Assembly: GCA_016934955.1 (NCBI GenBank)
Contig: JAFGRY010000032.1
Span: forward strand, 1 to 64,000
Direction of reading: 5' to 3'
DNA: 64,000 bases
DNA from: a bacterium
GTDB taxonomy: Bacteria > Zhuqueibacterota > QNDG01 > JAGLOF01
Each line of letters opens with the position of its first letter. Within the stretch, counting starts at the first letter, position 1. Below the pieces are notes generated by a model. That model was not told where the DNA came from and made no database searches. It saw nothing but the letters and a program-made list of their open reading frames with translations. A program made the translations under genes and the position numbers. Below, one piece after another: positions 1-8,241 of the stretch.

Positions 1-1
1 A

Positions 2-64
2 GGTATCGGTGGATTAACTCCTGAAGAAAAGCTTAAAGAGTACTTTCATCCCCTAAAACTGTAA
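2..64 (+). CDS. C-terminal end of an unidentified protein (5' truncated by window start)
   Basis: An open frame enters from the window edge and ends at a TAA 31 bases before the next start codon. Only about 20 residues are visible (ending in ...YFHPLKL), too few to name a family. The short gap to the following thioredoxin-like gene suggests that the two are co-transcribed. It could also be a chance open frame, because only 63 bases are seen. Confidence 0.4.
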   Translation, partial: GIGGLTPEEKLKEYFHPLKL

Positions 65-95
65 ACAACGCGGGATTTTCTAACAGGAGCCTTTC

Positions 96-686
96 ATGAA
101 ACGTCCACCTAACGTACAGATTCTTCTCTACCTCATTCTCGCCGCGTTCGCTTTTGAAGTAGTTGTGCTGGCCAGGCAGAACATGATTCTTAAGAGACAG
201 TTGTCAGGCAGATTCGCGAAGCAGGCGGGAAATCAGAAGGAGATCACCGACGGCATGACCCTGACACCGCTGATGCTGACCGATTTTCAGGATAATGAAT
301 TCACTCTTACCTACACACAGCCGGGAAAGAAGACATTGCTCTATTTCTTCAGTCTCACCTGTCCCCAGTGTATGCGAAACATTCCTCAATGGAGAAAACT
401 TGCCGATGAATTGAAAGACAATCCCGCAATTGAAATAATCGGCGTCTCCAAGGGCGGCAGGGAACCGGTGCAGCAGTACGCAAATGGGTACAACCTCAAT
501 TTCACTGTTGGTGTCAATGCCGATGCGGATACAACCATTCTCAAAGACTACGGCATTCAGTACGTTCCCACGACGGTGCTGGTCGATGACAGCGCCCGGG
601 TGATCCGGTCGATTGTGGGTGTTCTGTCGGATGACAAACGGCAGGATATTCTGAATCACATCTATGGGAATACTATCATGAAGTAA
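96..686 (+). CDS. Membrane-anchored TlpA/AhpC-TSA-like thioredoxin
   Basis: This is a 196-residue extracytoplasmic thiol-disulfide oxidoreductase. Residues about 8-26 form one hydrophobic segment (signal anchor), followed by a redoxin-type thioredoxin fold. The active site reads T-C-P-Q-C in an F-F-S-L-T-C context at about residues 89-92, and the cis-proline loop is visible as Y-V-P-T-T. The family reduces or isomerises disulfides in periplasmic proteins, for example during cytochrome c maturation or folding of Cys-rich exported proteins. An AGGAG sits 6 bases before the ATG. The next gene encodes a Cys-rich secreted protein, which is a conceivable substrate, though that is inference. CPQC differs from the more common CPxC variants but keeps both cysteines. 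Confidence 0.85.
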   Translation: MKRPPNVQILLYLILAAFAFEVVVLARQNMILKRQLSGRFAKQAGNQKEITDGMTLTPLMLTDFQDNEFTLTYTQPGKKTLLYFFSLTCPQCMRNIPQWRKLADELKDNPAIEIIGVSKGGREPVQQYANGYNLNFTVGVNADADTTILKDYGIQYVPTTVLVDDSARVIRSIVGVLSDDKRQDILNHIYGNTIMK

Positions 687-795
687 GTCATTCAAAACGC
701 CTCATCAGGAAGAAAGGGGGTGGTTTCGTTAGTTGAATAAAAAGTGTAACTCTATGCTTGTATAACTAACTAAATACTTTGTGAAGGAGTCCGTC

Positions 796-2439
796 ATGAA
801 GAAGATAGGAACATCAGTTAGTGTAATCATGCTGCTCGCAATCTGTCTGTTTGGATTGCTGCAGATGGGATTTTCTGCAAAATTAATAAATTATTTTCCA
901 AATCCCATTTATATTTGCTGTGATGATAAATGTACACCTCAAGGCTGTTGGGGCGAAAATGATGTGTGGTATGATTGGGGGCCAACACTCGAAAATAAAG
1001 GGTATGAATGGGGTTTGCATGCTATGAAATGGGATTGGTTTGGTGATTTAAAGGGTACTCAATACTATGCACAATGTCGTGACGGTTGGACAAATTCTGG
1101 GCAATACGCTGAAAGGTATAATTGTGAACATTGTGACGATGATGATCCTTATGATATGAATTCTCTTAACGATGTGGGCTGTAGGTGGGGCACAGCAAGA
1201 GAAAGTTGTGGTTGGTGGCGTCAGAATAAGGCCACTCCAGCAACACCAACAGGTGTAAGTAAGAGTGGTGATGTAACCATCAGCTGGTCGAGTGCTCAAT
1301 ATGCAGATAAATATAGATTGAAACGGAGTACTAATGGTGGTGTAACGTGGTCAACGGTCGCCGATCCTCCATCGACATATTATTATGATGATGTGTCACA
1401 AATTAGCTATGAAACTACTATCGCATACCAGGTTTTTGCCATTAATTTGGATGAGAGCCATAATGATGATGAAATCCTGTCAGCAGGATCGGACATCGTC
1501 TACTACGGCCCCCATACAACAGTGACGCCATCGCAATCAGCTCCATTCGATGACAACTCGATCACAGAAACACAATCGAGCTGTTTTGTGGTCGGGAATT
1601 CAGGTGACGGTTCGTTAAACTGGACAACGTCATATTTTGATGACTGGTTAACATATGTGACTCCATCAGGCGAGGACGGCGATCCAATTGGAGTCACTAT
1701 AGATCGGAGCCAGCTATCTTCCTCTGATTTATTAAATCATGCGATTTATCAAGGTCAAATCAGTATTAATTCTTCAGAAGGCGGTAATGTGCAGGTAACT
1801 GTCAATATGGAGCTTTGTGCGCCAATTGGTGCCGCCTCACTACAAATTACCAACTCTACAAGCTGGGGGCAATCCCCGCATTTGAGCTGGACCAGCGTCC
1901 CACTTGCGGCAGAATATGAGGTGAAACGTAAAGTTGATACGGGCAGCTGGATTCTGATTGCCACTACAAGCTCCACCAGCTATACCGACAATGATTTTGT
2001 TTTGGGGAAAAATGCCTCCACTGTCTATTATCAGGTGTTTGCGACAAATGCGGGTGGTTCTTCGAGCGGTTCCAATATTCCCAGTGTATTAGCGGAGTTG
2101 GCAATGGAGACCAACCAGGACCAGTCTGATCTTACTCTTGATTTCGGGGAATCGATGCCTGACCAATATGCGCTTTTGAATTGTTACCCAAATCCGGGCA
2201 ATCCCGGCACGACAATTACTTTTCAATTGCCGGAAGCAGGCAGTGTCGATCTATATGTTGCGAATATAAACGGCCGTATTATTAACAGATTAGCTAACGG
2301 CCGCTATCCTGTGGGGATTCATCGTGTATCCTGGAATGGTAGAGATCAGAATGATCAACCAATAAGCACCGGAATATATTTTTACATTCTGCGGGCCGGT
2401 GGAAAAGTGTTCTCGAAAAAGTTCTCGCTTGTTAAATAA
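796..2439 (+). CDS. Secreted Cys-rich FN3-domain protein with T9SS sorting tail
   Basis: This is a 547-residue secreted protein. The ATG at 796 is preferred over an in-frame GTG at 781 because the GAAGGAG ribosome-binding site lies between them. Order: signal peptide (about 1-27); Cys- and Trp-rich N-terminal region (about 38-140) with Y-I-C-C-D-D-K-C, C-W-G, C-E-H-C and C-G-W-W clusters; fibronectin-III-like domain (about 147-235); BACON-like beta-sandwich (about 240-340); second FN3 (about 345-430); T9SS type A sorting domain over the last 90 residues (N-C-Y-P-N-P-G-N-P ... G-I-Y-F-Y-I). The Cys-rich part is not a family I recognise; it may bind metal or be disulfide-bonded. The gene is visibly AT-richer than most of the window, which may mean recent acquisition. 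Confidence 0.8.
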   Translation: MKKIGTSVSVIMLLAICLFGLLQMGFSAKLINYFPNPIYICCDDKCTPQGCWGENDVWYDWGPTLENKGYEWGLHAMKWDWFGDLKGTQYYAQCRDGWTNSGQYAERYNCEHCDDDDPYDMNSLNDVGCRWGTARESCGWWRQNKATPATPTGVSKSGDVTISWSSAQYADKYRLKRSTNGGVTWSTVADPPSTYYYDDVSQISYETTIAYQVFAINLDESHNDDEILSAGSDIVYYGPHTTVTPSQSAPFDDNSITETQSSCFVVGNSGDGSLNWTTSYFDDWLTYVTPSGEDGDPIGVTIDRSQLSSSDLLNHAIYQGQISINSSEGGNVQVTVNMELCAPIGAASLQITNSTSWGQSPHLSWTSVPLAAEYEVKRKVDTGSWILIATTSSTSYTDNDFVLGKNASTVYYQVFATNAGGSSSGSNIPSVLAELAMETNQDQSDLTLDFGESMPDQYALLNCYPNPGNPGTTITFQLPEAGSVDLYVANINGRIINRLANGRYPVGIHRVSWNGRDQNDQPISTGIYFYILRAGGKVFSKKFSLVK

Positions 2440-2448
2440 TTTAACGCT

Positions 2449-2482
2449 ACCTTGCCTGAGGCAGAGTTCCCTCAGGCAAGGT
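2449..2482. terminator. Perfect 13-bp inverted repeat between two T9SS cargo genes
   Basis: The arms at 2449-2461 and 2470-2482 (ACCTTGCCTGAGG and its exact complement) flank an 8-base loop just after the stop of the upstream gene. No T-run follows, so it may be an RNA-stabilising or attenuating hairpin rather than a full terminator. It starts 10 bases after the stop codon at 2439 and ends 21 bases before the next ATG. Confidence 0.6.
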
Positions 2483-2503
2483 GGATATTTAGGGTTAGTG
2501 TGT

Positions 2504-4291
2504 ATGAAACAGTTAATTTGCCTTTGCTTTCTTTGGCTATATGCACCCAATATCGTATTATGCCAAGGTCACAAACTTTATGATAGCCCCTGGCAGGCAG
2601 ACCCGATACTGGTGAAAAAGATACTGGCCAGTGTGCCAAATCAAAACAGGACGGTCAAGTCGCTTCCCGCTGATTCGACGATCCCGCTCCGGCCCGGCTG
2701 GCCGGTAAAAGTCGGTTTATGGCCCCAATTCCCTGCCGCTGTTGACTTGGACAATGATGGCCTGAAAGAGATTATTGTTGCTGACATGAGTGGCTATCTG
2801 CATGTCTTCAGGGCCGATGGTAGTTATTTTAGTAATGCATGGCCGAAACAGGTGAGCACTGCTGCGTTAGCATCTCAGGCTGTGGCGGATATCGATAACG
2901 ATAATGGATATGAGATTGTTGTTGTGGAACAGACAAAGCATGCTGCCGATTACTGGCCGTATGCCCAAATATACACCTATGATGCAGATGGCAATGATGT
3001 TGAAGGATGGCCTGCCCTGCTATCCGGGGGGCATTTATGGATCAACAATGCCAGCATCGGGGATGTAAATAACGATGGTATGCCTGAAGTAATCACCGCT
3101 GACGGTTCGAGCTATATCTCAGGCGGGGTAACGACATTTTATAAAAAGATTTATGCCTTCAACGGCCATGGGGCTTTGCTGCCGGGGTGGCCGGCCGAGC
3201 CTGAGTCAGGTCCGAGAATAAATCGTACCCCTAGATCACCCTTGGTTCTGGTTGACCTGGATGGTGATTCTTTTCTGGAAATAATCACCGGTTATCTTGA
3301 TGTTGAGCACTCTTCGGAAGGAGTAAGTCCGATTTACGCCCTGCGATATGACGGGACAGTGCAGCCCGGGCATTTCCCGGTCAACACAAGCGTGTTGAAC
3401 TATGCCCTTGCCGCAGCGGATATGAACGGTGACGGGCAGTATGAAATATATTCTCACGGCTGGCGAATAAATGCAGACGGATCAATTGATACAGGCTGGA
3501 AAAAGCAGGAGTGGGTCATTTCAAAGTTGGCCTTCGCTGATGTCGATCATGACGGCCTGCCGGAACTGATTTACGGCACCTCAGACAAAGGGGAGGTATA
3601 CGTTGTTGACAGTAATGGTGATCCATTGCCCGGATGGCCGGTTAGAACACGAGGTGAAGATGGGGATATTGTTGACGGGAACCCTGTTGCCGGCGATATT
3701 GATGGTGACGGTGAGATTGAGATTTTGATCGGCAGCTATATGACGAATCATGTGTTTGCCTGGAATCACGATGGAACACTGGTTGATGGGTTTCCAGTGA
3801 GTACAACGGCACATAATTCGAGGATCGCGATTAGTGATTTAGACGATGATGGAGATATTGAACTTATTTCTGCTTGTTCCGACAGTATGATCTATGTCTG
3901 GGATATCCCCTCAACCGGTCCCTGCACCAATCTCGAATGGCCCATGTACCAACATGATGAGCGGCATACGGGAGTGTACCCGACCAGTTATAATGATGTG
4001 CCTGAGAAGAAGAATATCGTTCAGCCGGATGATTTTGAACTGCTGCAGAATTATCCCAATCCTTTTAATGGTGAGACGCGCATTCCCTTTACGCTGACCG
4101 GCAGGGCGAACATAACTCTATCCATCGTCGACCTGCGGGGGCGAACGATTATTGTCCTTGAGCAGGGGGTGAAAAACGCCGGCAGGCATGAGGGAGTGTG
4201 GAATGCGGAGGGTGTGGGCAGCGGTATATATCTTGTCCGGCTGCAGGCAGGGGATGTCGTAAAGGTGAGGAAGATGGCGCTGACACACTAG
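2504..4291 (+). CDS. Secreted FG-GAP/VCBS repeat protein with T9SS sorting tail
   Basis: This is a 595-residue secreted protein. The start is placed at ATG 2504, where a classic signal peptide (about 1-22, ending L-C-Q-G) begins; the frame stays open further upstream, but that part overlaps the previous gene and the hairpin. Residues about 70-500 carry repeated FG-GAP/VCBS-type beta-propeller blades with calcium-binding cores such as D-L-D-N-D-G, D-I-D-N-D-N-G, D-V-N-N-D-G and D-I-D-G-D-G-E-I-E-I. Such propellers are usually adhesive or scaffolding. The last 85 residues are a T9SS type A sorting domain (N-Y-P-N-P-F-N-G ... G-I-Y-L-V-R). No catalytic domain is visible. It lies 64 bases after the preceding cargo gene and probably shares its transcript. 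Confidence 0.85.
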   Translation: MKQLICLCFLWLYAPNIVLCQGHKLYDSPWQADPILVKKILASVPNQNRTVKSLPADSTIPLRPGWPVKVGLWPQFPAAVDLDNDGLKEIIVADMSGYLHVFRADGSYFSNAWPKQVSTAALASQAVADIDNDNGYEIVVVEQTKHAADYWPYAQIYTYDADGNDVEGWPALLSGGHLWINNASIGDVNNDGMPEVITADGSSYISGGVTTFYKKIYAFNGHGALLPGWPAEPESGPRINRTPRSPLVLVDLDGDSFLEIITGYLDVEHSSEGVSPIYALRYDGTVQPGHFPVNTSVLNYALAAADMNGDGQYEIYSHGWRINADGSIDTGWKKQEWVISKLAFADVDHDGLPELIYGTSDKGEVYVVDSNGDPLPGWPVRTRGEDGDIVDGNPVAGDIDGDGEIEILIGSYMTNHVFAWNHDGTLVDGFPVSTTAHNSRIAISDLDDDGDIELISACSDSMIYVWDIPSTGPCTNLEWPMYQHDERHTGVYPTSYNDVPEKKNIVQPDDFELLQNYPNPFNGETRIPFTLTGRANITLSIVDLRGRTIIVLEQGVKNAGRHEGVWNAEGVGSGIYLVRLQAGDVVKVRKMALTH

Positions 4292-4441
4292 TGGATTCCA
4301 GGGAAAAATGAGACTGACTCAATTGTTTTGTTCACGTCAGGTAATGTATTCATAAAATTCATAATAACAGCATTTTATCTGCATTTATTTTTCAAAACTG
4401 CACTCATATCCGGCAGCCGCCGGACGCAGGTTCAATCGCGC

Positions 4442-4464
4442 GGTGCCCGCGTGAAACGGGCACC
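4442..4464. terminator. GC-rich hairpin downstream of FG-GAP gene
   Basis: GGTGCCCG (4442-4449) pairs with CGGGCACC (4457-4464) across a 7-base loop, followed by TTTATAATG. This is a plausible rho-independent terminator about 150 bases after the FG-GAP gene stop, with a weak T-tract. Confidence 0.5.
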
Positions 4465-4482
4465 TTTATAATGTCTTTTCAA

Positions 4483-4664
4483 TACGCAGACAGAGGCGCA
4501 GTTTTTCGCGCCGATGTCACCAAACATTTGTGTGTCTGGTTATGAATCGTACACTTGATTCTTGCTTGGGATTGTCCACGTGCAGTAGCACTTGGACAAT
4601 CAATCCTTACCCCGCTACTAGAGAAGAAAAAAGGGTTTAGATGGTTAAGATCTAAAACCTTTTT
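4483..4664 (+). repeat. Intergenic repeat element, copy A (interrupted by an extra hairpin)
   Basis: Two blocks match copy B at 7962-8049. Block 1 (4483-4519) is identical at 35 of 37 positions and contains a GGCGC/GCGCC mini-hairpin. Block 2 (4601-4625) matches at 21 of 25 positions. Between them copy A carries about 80 extra bases that include a near-perfect hairpin (4570-4601). Both copies then run into a terminator-type hairpin whose sequence has diverged but whose position is kept. Orientation is assigned from the terminator T-run. It may be a small RNA gene, a cis-regulatory leader or a mobile non-coding repeat; the data do not decide. Confidence 0.65.
4631..4664 (+). terminator. Rho-independent terminator at end of repeat copy A
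   Basis: The stem 4631-4642 pairs with 4650-4661 (11 of 12 pairs) around a 7-base loop. The 3' arm runs into T4660-T4664. Confidence 0.7.
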
Positions 4665-5351
4665 CATTGTATCTTCAATTTACCCAGCCTCCTGCCCAGC
4701 AGTAAATGTCGTATCGAGGCTGGAATAAAATGAATACTGACTTCTACAGCAACCTCAGCACTTTCCGGTGGGCTCTGCAGCCACGGCCCCCAGAGTTTGA
4801 CGTAAATCTTTGAACAGGCCAATTATCGGTCTGGACATAATGTCTGGTGTACAGGTCTCAAAATCCCGGCGGATCACCAGAGTCATTTTCCGCTTGCAAA
4901 GGATTTATTTTATCCTTATAATAGATAGTATTATTATAATCAAGAATATCATTTATTTTCATATTTTTCCGCCGGTGGTGTTACACAGCCTCTCATGATG
5001 CGCTTGGACTGTACGGTGGCCATACAGTGGCGCAGTGAATTTTATTACAGATTTTGATTATATTTCCTGTCCCTCAACATCTCTTATCACCGGCAGAGCA
5101 GAAGCGTCTACATACATATCTTCAGCACCTGGAGATGTGGCGATCCACTTCTATCGGTACAACCAGTCTTAATTGTCATTTTTATTATGTAAAGCAATTT
5201 CTCGGAAGAAATACTATACGTAACTTGTGAAGTCAGCGATGAAGTAATCTTTACGTTCATCGTTGATAAGCGGAAAGATGTAATCGCCCTTCCAATCCAT
5301 GGTTCTATGGATGTAACAATATTTGTTGATTTCACCACGGGGAGTCACAAA

Positions 5352-7865
5352 ATGATTCGAAAACTGATATATAAAAGACCTGCCAAACTCTTCTTGTTTC
5401 TGTTTGTATTCACGATAAACGCAGCGGTTGTGAATTCTCAGCATGCAGTTAACAAAAAACACAGCACCCTGAAAAACATGGAAGGATTGACCCTCGGCGC
5501 CGATCTCATCCTGTATAACGCCCATGTCATCACACTGGATGATTCGCAGCCGGCGGCGGAAGCGGTTGCTATCGAGGGCAACCACATCACGGCGGTTGGA
5601 ACCGATGCTGAAATTCTGGCCCTGCAGGGGACAAACACACAGGTCATCGACCTTGAACAGCGCACGGTGTTCCCGGGATTTATTGACAATCACACCCATC
5701 GCATGGCTATGGCGCTGCAGAACGGGGGCCCGGAAAATCTCATCAAGGCGACGCAGGATATGGCAGCTGACGGCTACACCACAGTTCATGAAATGTACTG
5801 CGAACCGGGATTTATCGAGACTGCACGTCAGCTTGCCGCAAACGATGAACTGGCAGTGCGGATTAACTGCTATATCCCGTACAACACGAACGGGGGGGAA
5901 TTGGTCGTTCCCTGGCAGACATATCCCTACACGGAAAATAAAGACTCAACCCTGCGGGTGGTCGGTGTAAAAATATTTGCTGATGGCGGGAGTATAGGGA
6001 CGTCAGCATTAACAACCTTATGGCAGGCTGGCGGGGCACAGGGGACTTACGGGGATATTTGGATGTCTCAAACAGAGATGAATGCCGCAATCACCGAAGT
6101 GTATTCAAAAGGGTATCCTATCGCCATGCACGCACTGGGCGATTCAGGAGTCGTGATCGGATTGAACGGATTTGAAAATGCTGCTCAAGGATCAGGGAAC
6201 GGAATCAGGTCCCGCATGGAACACTGCAGGGTCATGCGGGAGGATCTGGTCGATCAGATGGCTGATCTGGGCATTGTCGCATCCATTCAATACACCTGGG
6301 CGACTGCGGGATCCGCATCCCGGTGGGAATCACTGTTCCTTCCGGAAGTGCTTGAATGGGTGTATCCGTGGCGGCGGATGGCCGACAAAGGTATTACCAT
6401 TGCCGGAGGGAACGATTTTCCCTGGTGCTCACGGACACACGCCATGCAGTGCATCAGCCAGCTGGCAACCAGGAAATCGCAGGCGGCGGATGTGCTCCCG
6501 GACTGGATGGCAGGAGATGAGCTGACCATCGAAGAGGGTATCCGGGCCATGACGGTAACCAATGCCTGGGTCGTGTTTGAAGAAAATGAGAAAGGAACCA
6601 TTACTCCGGGGAAACTGGCGGATCTGACGATAGTGTCGGATGATCCGTTGTCAATGGATCCCTATGATGTCCGCAATATTTCCATAGAAATGACTATTAT
6701 GAACGGGGAGATCCGGCACGACCAGATGGGAAAGATGCGTGTAGCCGAACATGATGCCGGCGCTTTTCACATGGGTATCGATGACCGGGGATTATGGGGA
6801 GTTATACGTGCACCGTCCGGCCTCATGTATCAAAGCAGAGATCATCTCTATTGGGGAAGCGTGCTCATTTCGTACGATCAGAATACCATTGCAACGGCTG
6901 TATGGCAGGATGATTACACCACTTCCGCAAACGGCTGGATCCATTTTGATGAACCCGGTGTTTCCGCGGCGGAAGAGGCGACAGCGGTGTATGAAGATGC
7001 GGTGGAATGGCATCCCGGGAAAATTGAGATAACGCAAAAAACCTATATGTGGGAGAACGAACCGTTTCTGCTGGTAAAATACAGCTTCAGGAACACGGGA
7101 CTGAATGATTTGACGGATATCTACTTCGGTCAGTATATGGATTTCGATGTCGGTAATTACAGCACGAATATGGGGGGATGGGGAAGCGCGGACGGAACGG
7201 GATTTGCATACATGTATGATGGAAACGATGCTTCCACACCCTATATCGGGATGGTATTTTTTGATGCGGAGGGCAATACGGCCAATACCTCTTTTGGATT
7301 GCCTCATGGGGCAAATCTTGATAGTAATAACGAGACCTGGGCTTCCGATCTCATGCGCAGCGGTGATATCGCATCGAACTCTACGGGAATGACGGATTAT
7401 GCCATGCTTTCATCTGCCGGTCCGTATGACATTACAGCCGGGTCATCGCTGTCGCCGTTTTATATTGCCTTTGCAGCCGGCGATAGTTACTCAGAATTAG
7501 AGGCGGCGGTCAGGTCCGCTATTGATCATGCAGCGTTGATAACTGACGTGAAGCCGGGTGTTGTCGCTTACCCGGCGGAGTGTGTCCTCCATCAGAATTA
7601 TCCAAACCCTTATAATGGGACAACACAAATTATGTATGATTTACCCGCATCCGCCCAGGTTACCATGAATATTTATAACCTGCAGGGATCGTTGATAAAA
7701 CAGTTTGTGCAGGGTGTCGTACCTGCGGGAAGTCACATGATTCAATGGGATGGACGGTATGAGTCGGGAATGCCGGCCGCATCCGGAATATATATGTACC
7801 GCATTGAGGCTGAATTGCCGGATCAGACGATCAGAGAAAGCAGAAAGATGATGCTGATTAAATAA
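5352..7865 (+). CDS. Secreted amidohydrolase (family 3, YtcJ-like) fused to beta-sandwich and T9SS tail
   Basis: This 837-residue protein starts at ATG 5352, 7 bases after GGGGAG and at the beginning of a signal peptide (about 1-30); an open upstream extension has neither. The amidohydrolase_3 core (about 55-455) shows the N-terminal beta strand set with V-F-P-G-F-I-D-N-H-T-H (metal-binding H-x-H near residue 112), A-D-G-G-S-I-G-T, M-H-A-L-G-D, M-E-H-C-R and G-G-N-D-F-P. These are the expected positions of a metal-dependent hydrolase of amide, imidate or ester bonds; the substrate is unknown. Residues about 475-735 form an all-beta region rich in W, Y and G, probably a binding or packing domain. 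The last 90 residues are the T9SS sorting domain. YtcJ-type enzymes are usually cytoplasmic stand-alone proteins of about 540 residues, so export by T9SS is unusual. Confidence 0.85.
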   Translation: MIRKLIYKRPAKLFLFLFVFTINAAVVNSQHAVNKKHSTLKNMEGLTLGADLILYNAHVITLDDSQPAAEAVAIEGNHITAVGTDAEILALQGTNTQVIDLEQRTVFPGFIDNHTHRMAMALQNGGPENLIKATQDMAADGYTTVHEMYCEPGFIETARQLAANDELAVRINCYIPYNTNGGELVVPWQTYPYTENKDSTLRVVGVKIFADGGSIGTSALTTLWQAGGAQGTYGDIWMSQTEMNAAITEVYSKGYPIAMHALGDSGVVIGLNGFENAAQGSGNGIRSRMEHCRVMREDLVDQMADLGIVASIQYTWATAGSASRWESLFLPEVLEWVYPWRRMADKGITIAGGNDFPWCSRTHAMQCISQLATRKSQAADVLPDWMAGDELTIEEGIRAMTVTNAWVVFEENEKGTITPGKLADLTIVSDDPLSMDPYDVRNISIEMTIMNGEIRHDQMGKMRVAEHDAGAFHMGIDDRGLWGVIRAPSGLMYQSRDHLYWGSVLISYDQNTIATAVWQDDYTTSANGWIHFDEPGVSAAEEATAVYEDAVEWHPGKIEITQKTYMWENEPFLLVKYSFRNTGLNDLTDIYFGQYMDFDVGNYSTNMGGWGSADGTGFAYMYDGNDASTPYIGMVFFDAEGNTANTSFGLPHGANLDSNNETWASDLMRSGDIASNSTGMTDYAMLSSAGPYDITAGSSLSPFYIAFAAGDSYSELEAAVRSAIDHAALITDVKPGVVAYPAECVLHQNYPNPYNGTTQIMYDLPASAQVTMNIYNLQGSLIKQFVQGVVPAGSHMIQWDGRYESGMPAASGIYMYRIEAELPDQTIRESRKMMLIK

Positions 7866-7961
7866 TTTTTTCAATAACGAAAACGGGTTTAAGCGAATAT
7901 TGCTTAGGGGTTAATCTGAAACGTACGACTATCTTAGCCATTGGTTTGCGGTATATGACGG

Positions 7962-8049
7962 TACGCAGACAGCGGCGCAGTTGTTCGCGCCGATGTCAAT
8001 CCCGCCCCCGCTACTGGAGAAAAGGGTCACCGATGAGTGATCCTTTTTT
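7962..8049 (+). repeat. Intergenic repeat element, copy B (compact form)
   Basis: This is the partner of copy A. Here block 1 (7962-7998) and block 2 (7997-8021) are directly joined, and a terminator hairpin follows at once. The compact arrangement is probably the ancestral form. It lies 97 bases after the amidohydrolase stop codon and about 190 bases before the next start. The sequence after the terminator (8084-8101) also resembles a segment located before copy A (4408-4428), so the two intergenic regions share more than one block. Confidence 0.65.
8021..8049 (+). terminator. Rho-independent terminator at end of repeat copy B
   Basis: The stem 8021-8030 pairs with 8037-8046 (one G-T wobble) around a 6-base loop and runs into T8044-T8049. 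Confidence 0.75.
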
Positions 8050-8173
8050 ATATACATTGTCAGCAGTACCTCGCCGGGTTCGAATCCGGCAGCCGGACGC
8101 ATGACCGAAGGCCCGGGCCTGTTCGGACCCAATATACTCTCTTTCACCGGCGGGCGAGACAGGAGAAAAACAT

Positions 8174-8201
8174 TTGAAATGACGGAGATAATTCCTACAT
8201 T
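8174..8201 (+). promoter_or_regulatory. Possible sigma-70-type promoter for the outer-membrane protein gene
   Basis: TTGAAA (8174-8179) and TACATT (8196-8201) are separated by 16 bases, 40 bases before the ATG at 8242. The -10 matches the T-A-x-A-T-T form seen at other promoters in this window. Confidence 0.4.
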
Positions 8202-8241
8202 AGACAAGTTTCCAGTTCCCACATTTTGAAGGAGGAGAGTA

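Larger units (their letters stand above)
4292..5351. other. Long AT-rich intergenic region (1.06 kb) without a convincing gene
   Basis: No open frame here has both a ribosome-binding site and recognisable protein features. The region holds a terminator-like hairpin (4442-4464), copy A of a repeated element (4483-4664, ending in a second terminator), and a very AT-rich stretch around 4899-4970. A minus-strand open frame ending at 4664 could encode about 50 residues, but it starts at TTG without a clear Shine-Dalgarno; it may be a decayed gene remnant. Confidence 0.6.
7866..8241. other. Intergenic region with repeat copy B and promoter
   Basis: These 376 bases contain repeat copy B with its terminator (7962-8049). 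An inverted repeat GCCGG-N8-CCGGC lies around 8073-8090; its centre resembles a tRNA T-loop by chance only. A possible promoter sits at 8174-8201 before the next gene. No coding potential is seen. Confidence 0.6.

Noticed and set aside
4664-4828. Minus-strand open frame of about 50 residues next to repeat copy A
   Set aside because: It starts only at TTG without a Shine-Dalgarno and matches no family I know; a decayed remnant is possible but unsupported.
7962-8049. Similarity of repeat copies to cobalamin or c-di-GMP riboswitch fragments (for example CCCCGCTACT)
   Set aside because: Only short words match; the remaining conserved core of either riboswitch is absent.
8071-8102. Sequence GGGTTCGAATCC resembling a tRNA T-arm
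   Set aside because: The surrounding bases do not fold into acceptor, D and anticodon arms; it is part of a simple inverted repeat.
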